Shown here piece after piece: positions 61,801 through 64,000 of a stretch of DNA of 64,000 nt. The stretch's first letter is position 1. Every line of letters begins with the position of its first letter. Both the position numbers and the translations under genes were made by a program. This DNA is from Flavobacterium sp. 1 (GTDB lineage: Bacteria > Bacteroidota > Bacteroidia > Flavobacteriales > Flavobacteriaceae). The DNA lies in the NCBI RefSeq assembly GCF_002797935.1, contig NZ_PGER01000001.1, positions 1,612,001 through 1,676,000 of the forward strand, read 5' to 3'. The notes beneath the pieces are model-generated. The model saw only the letters and a list, made by a program, of their open reading frames with translations. It was not told the origin of the DNA and ran no database searches.

Positions 61801-64000
61801 CTAAAGATGCTGTAACCTTTGTGGGAAGTGGCACATTCAGCGGGCTTACTGCAGGCTCTTATACAATTACGGTGAAAGATGCCAACGGATGCACCACAAC
61901 GCAGGCCGTAACCATCACTCAGCCCGCAGCAGCATTGAGCGCATCGATCACAGGGCAAACCAACGTGCTTTGTTTTGGAAACAATACGGCCAGCGTAACA
62001 GTCGCTGGTGCAAACGGAACCGCTCCTTATACATATTCTAAAGACGCAGTAACCTTTGTGGGAAGCGACACATTCAGCGGGCTTACGGCTGGGTCTTACA
62101 CCATTACGGTAAAAGATGCTAACGGCTGTACCACAACGCAAGCCGTAACCATCACTCAGCCGGCGGCAGCATTGAGCGCATCCATCACAACACAGACCAA
62201 CGTGCTTTGTTTTGGAAACAATACAGCTAGCGTAACGGTTGCTGGTGCCAACGGAACTGCTCCTTATACTTATTCTAAAAACGGAATAACTTTTGTCTCA
62301 AGCGGTATATTCAGCGGGCTTACTGCAGGCTCATACACTATTACAGTAAAAGATGCCAACGCCTGTACCACAACACAGGCCGTGACAATTACACAGCCGA
62401 CTGCTACTTTAAGCGCATCAATCACAGCTCAAACCAACGTGCTTTGTTTTGGTGACAATACTGCCAGTGTAAACGTGGCTGGTGCTAACGGAACTGCTCC
62501 TTATACTTATTCCAAAGACGGAATAACCTTTGTAGCCAGCGGTGTATTCAGCGGACTTACTGCAGGCTCTTACACTATTACAGTAAAAGATGCCAACGCC
62601 TGTACCACAACACAGGCCGTAACCATCACTCAGCCAGCCATAGCTTTAAGTGCCTCCATCACAGCACAGACCAACGTGCTTTGCTTTGGAAACAATATCG
62701 CAAGCGTAACAGTAGCTGGTGCCAACGGAACTGCTCCCTATACTTATTCTAAAGACGGAACAACCTTTGTTGGAAGTGGCATATTCAGCGGTCTTACTGC
62801 TGGTCCTTACACCATTACAGTGAAAGATACCAACGGATGTACCACAACGCAGGCCGTAACCATCACTCAGCCAGCCATAGCTTTAAGTGCCTCCATCACA
62901 GCACAGACCAACGTGCTTTGTTTTGGCAACAATACCGCAAGCGTAACGGTGACCGGCGCAAACGGAACTGCGCCTTATACCTATTCTAAAGAAGGAATAA
63001 CATTTGCCTCAAGCGGTGTATTCAGCGGGCTTACTGCAGGCTCATACACTATTACAGTAAAAGATGCCAACGCCTGTACCACAACACAGGCCGTAACCAT
63101 CACACAGCCGGCAGCAGCATTAAGCGCATCCATAACTGCACAGACCAACGTACTTTGCTTTGGAAACAATACGGCTAGCGTAACAGTAGCTGGTGCAAAC
63201 GGAACTGCGCCTTACACTTATTCTAAAAACGGAATAACATTTGTAGCCAGTGGTATATTCAGCGGTCTTACTGTAGGTTCTTACACCATTACAGTAAAAG
63301 ACGCTAACGGATGCACCACAGCTCAAGCTGTAACCATCACTCAGCCAACTGCTGCATTAACCGCCTCCATCACAGCGCAGACCAACGTATTTTGTTTTGG
63401 CGACAATACGGCAAGCGTAACAGTTGCTGGGGCTAACGGAACTGCTCCTTATACTTACTCTAAAGACGGAACAACCTTTGTAGCCAGTGGCACATTCAGT
63501 AATCTTACTATAGGATCTTACACCATTACAGTGAAAGACGCTAATAGCTGTACCACAACGCAAGCCGTAACCATCACGCAGCCAACAGCTGGATTAAGTG
63601 CTACTGCTGTAATTATAAATAACAATAATTGCGTAGGATGCAGTAATGGTTCTATTATTCAAACTGTCACAGGAGGAACTTCACCTTATACTTATACTTG
63701 GTCAAATCTTGCTATAACAAAAGATTTAACTAATTTGGCAAAAGGCACTTATTCAGTTGAAATTAAAGATTCTAAAGGATGTACAATAAATAAAGAATAT
63801 ACTATCACAGAATCTGGAATTGCTCTTGTCAAAAAAGGTCTTTTTATTGATACCAATGAAGATGGTTTTGCTCAAGTTGGCGAAAAAATCAACTATACTT
63901 TTTCAGTAACCAATATTGGTAATGTAAATGTCTCAAATGTAGTTATTAGTGACCCCTTACTTGGAGCAATAAATATTACTGGAAATCCAATAGCTTTAAT
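58899..64000 (+). CDS. Giant secreted adhesin with SprB-type repeats (3' end cut by window)
   Basis: The frame is open from an ATG at 58899 to the window end (1700 codons). The signal peptide is at about 1-28 (ending AVAQ). The N-terminal region (about 30-290) is a beta-rich domain common at the start of Flavobacteriia adhesins (NPNTLWSWTNSKPGGKGDINN). Two divergent SprB-like repeats lie at about 375-537, then 13 near-identical 79-residue repeats at 538-1564, a further divergent repeat at about 1565-1640, and the start of a DUF11/DUF7507-type module (INYTFSVTNIGNVNVSNVVI). SprB repeats occur in gliding adhesins exported by T9SS. The expected C-terminal sorting domain is outside the window. 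Confidence 0.9.
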   Translation, partial: MKTIFTHSTKLVTLLVLSFISFSSAVAQTAPVIFPYNGFDIDGNLKANTPTADVGDWISGTGGSGQFVFNNDGSAVNTVTTYRFTDAYNSTGDNIFTGGGKFDDNPNTLWSWTNSKPGGKGDINNVLIHLGVDTNNKQWLIIASDRLVTTGTSYIDFEFFKNPISANAGGSFTLAGGRTVGDILLSVEYSNGGSTANVKFYRWNGSGYSLVTDSAANAFGKTNIATVDTIAGTAFGTSQYTAYQFVEAAINISAFLELSDPCEGAEFGSVLIKTKSSDSPSAALDDFAGPYPIKLVLGTASISYGDGSFCKNEGLVNVSLSGVTGGTFSAPSGLIINSTTGQIDITNSTSGTYTVTYSFSTGGCPKTVTTSVSINPMPIAAIGSVVNASCNSGTNGSATASATSGTSPYSYSWNTTPVQITATATGLGAGTYTVTVTDIKGCTDTEQVTITEPSTTLALGASSKTDASCFGDSTGSVTAGTVTNAVGTATYSWRNSSNIVVGTTATVSNLPQGIYTLTVSDNCFTRTNSVTIDQPSVALSASITAQTNVFCFGNNTASVTVAGANGTAPYTYSKDGIAFVASGTFSGLTAGPYTITVKDANGCTTTQAVTITQPTAALSASITAQTNVLCFGNNTASVTVAGANGTAPYTYSKDGITFVASGTFSGLTAGPYTITVKDANSCTTTQAVTITQPAIALSASITAQTNVLCFGNNTASVTVAGASGTTPYTYSKDAVTFVGSGVFSGLTADPYTITVKDANGCTTTQAVTITQPTAALSASITAQTNVLCFGNNTASVTVAGANGTAPYTYSKDAVTFVGSGIFSGLTAGPYTITVKDANGCTTTQAVTITQPAAALTASTTAQTNVLCFGNNTASVTVAGANGTSPYTYSKDAVTFVGSGTFSGLTAGPYTITVKDANGCTTTQAVTITQPTAALTASITAQTNVLCFGNNTASVTVAGANGTSPYTYSKDAVTFVGSGTFSGLTAGSYTITVKDANGCTTTQAVTITQPAAALSASITGQTNVLCFGNNTASVTVAGANGTAPYTYSKDAVTFVGSDTFSGLTAGSYTITVKDANGCTTTQAVTITQPAAALSASITTQTNVLCFGNNTASVTVAGANGTAPYTYSKNGITFVSSGIFSGLTAGSYTITVKDANACTTTQAVTITQPTATLSASITAQTNVLCFGDNTASVNVAGANGTAPYTYSKDGITFVASGVFSGLTAGSYTITVKDANACTTTQAVTITQPAIALSASITAQTNVLCFGNNIASVTVAGANGTAPYTYSKDGTTFVGSGIFSGLTAGPYTITVKDTNGCTTTQAVTITQPAIALSASITAQTNVLCFGNNTASVTVTGANGTAPYTYSKEGITFASSGVFSGLTAGSYTITVKDANACTTTQAVTITQPAAALSASITAQTNVLCFGNNTASVTVAGANGTAPYTYSKNGITFVASGIFSGLTVGSYTITVKDANGCTTAQAVTITQPTAALTASITAQTNVFCFGDNTASVTVAGANGTAPYTYSKDGTTFVASGTFSNLTIGSYTITVKDANSCTTTQAVTITQPTAGLSATAVIINNNNCVGCSNGSIIQTVTGGTSPYTYTWSNLAITKDLTNLAKGTYSVEIKDSKGCTINKEYTITESGIALVKKGLFIDTNEDGFAQVGEKINYTFSVTNIGNVNVSNVVISDPLLGAINITGNPIAL
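60510..63590 (+). repeat. 13 exact-length 237-bp tandem repeats (SprB type)
   Basis: Repeat starts fall at 60510 and then every 237 bp (60747, 60984, 61221 ... 63354) up to 63590, with no insertion or deletion in any copy. Each encodes 79 residues with LSASITAQTNVLCFGNNTASV at the start, YTYSK and FSGLTAG in the middle and TTTQAVTITQP at the end. Copies fall into two subtypes (DGITFVAS and DAVTFVGS), the second confined to repeats 3-7. GC content is higher than in the neighbouring DNA. Long antisense frames in this region are artefacts. Confidence 0.95.

Noticed and set aside
60152..63563. Series of long minus-strand open frames encoding Cys-rich repeats
   Set aside because: They are the antisense of the SprB repeats, recurring with the same 237-bp period. 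The plus-strand frame is open for 1700 codons with signal peptide and known repeat domains.

Overview
The window looks like a chromosomal segment of a Bacteroidota bacterium, most likely Flavobacterium or a close relative. The evidence is the low GC content, a SusC/SusD polysaccharide-utilisation locus, a type IX secretion sorting domain, SprB-type adhesin repeats, a histone H1-like small protein, and promoters of the Bacteroidota form TTG-N17-20-TAnnTTTG. Identification is by inspection of protein motifs only; no database search was possible.

Positions 1-18743, all on the minus strand, form one polysaccharide-utilisation locus (PUL). It reads susC, susD, an IPT-domain surface glycan-binding lipoprotein, a BACON-GH5 lipoprotein, a secreted GH44 enzyme with ricin-type lectin and T9SS domain, GH42, GH3, an L-rhamnose-mutarotase-like protein, a DUF418 membrane protein and a truncated DUF5916 protein. 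SusC/SusD and the glycan-binding protein would capture and import oligosaccharides. GH5 and GH44 would cut a beta-1,4-linked backbone outside the cell. GH42 and GH3 would trim side chains and oligosaccharides. The target is probably a galactose-decorated beta-1,4-glucan or a similar hemicellulose. No regulator is present inside the locus.

Positions 18744-20982 are a graveyard: a frameshifted IS3-type transposase remnant, two broken AraC-type regulator genes, and one intact small gene for a histone H1-like protein. Positions 21074-25018 carry a short-chain dehydrogenase, an intact AraC regulator, and an hxlR regulator divergent from a quinone-oxidoreductase/SDR pair. Positions 25019-26509 have no gene but hold a tRNA 3'-end fragment with terminator and REP-like hairpins, probably the scar of an integrated element.

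Positions 26510-53543 are mostly housekeeping: glmM, ACP phosphodiesterase plus gamma-glutamyltransferase, an AlkD-like protein, a membrane-anchored trypsin-like protease, a CLC chloride channel, uvrA, a LOG-family hydrolase, an M1-like protein that lacks its zinc site, a fused E1 ketoacid dehydrogenase, an M23 peptidase, an OmpA protein, NTF2-like and DinB-like proteins, and a fermentative module (pflB, pflA, OFA-type MFS). Inserted between uvrA and the LOG gene is a tightly coupled pair, an ABC-type ATPase and a small protein with a PD-(D/E)XK-like motif. This is the best candidate here for an undescribed (defence-like) system.

Positions 53767-57266 carry a polyphosphate operon on the minus strand (sixA-like, ppk1, ppx/gppA). 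After an AT-rich gap containing a five-copy 78-bp palindromic repeat array, a giant secreted adhesin gene starts at 58899 and runs off the end. It contains 13 tandem 237-bp SprB-type repeats without a single length change.
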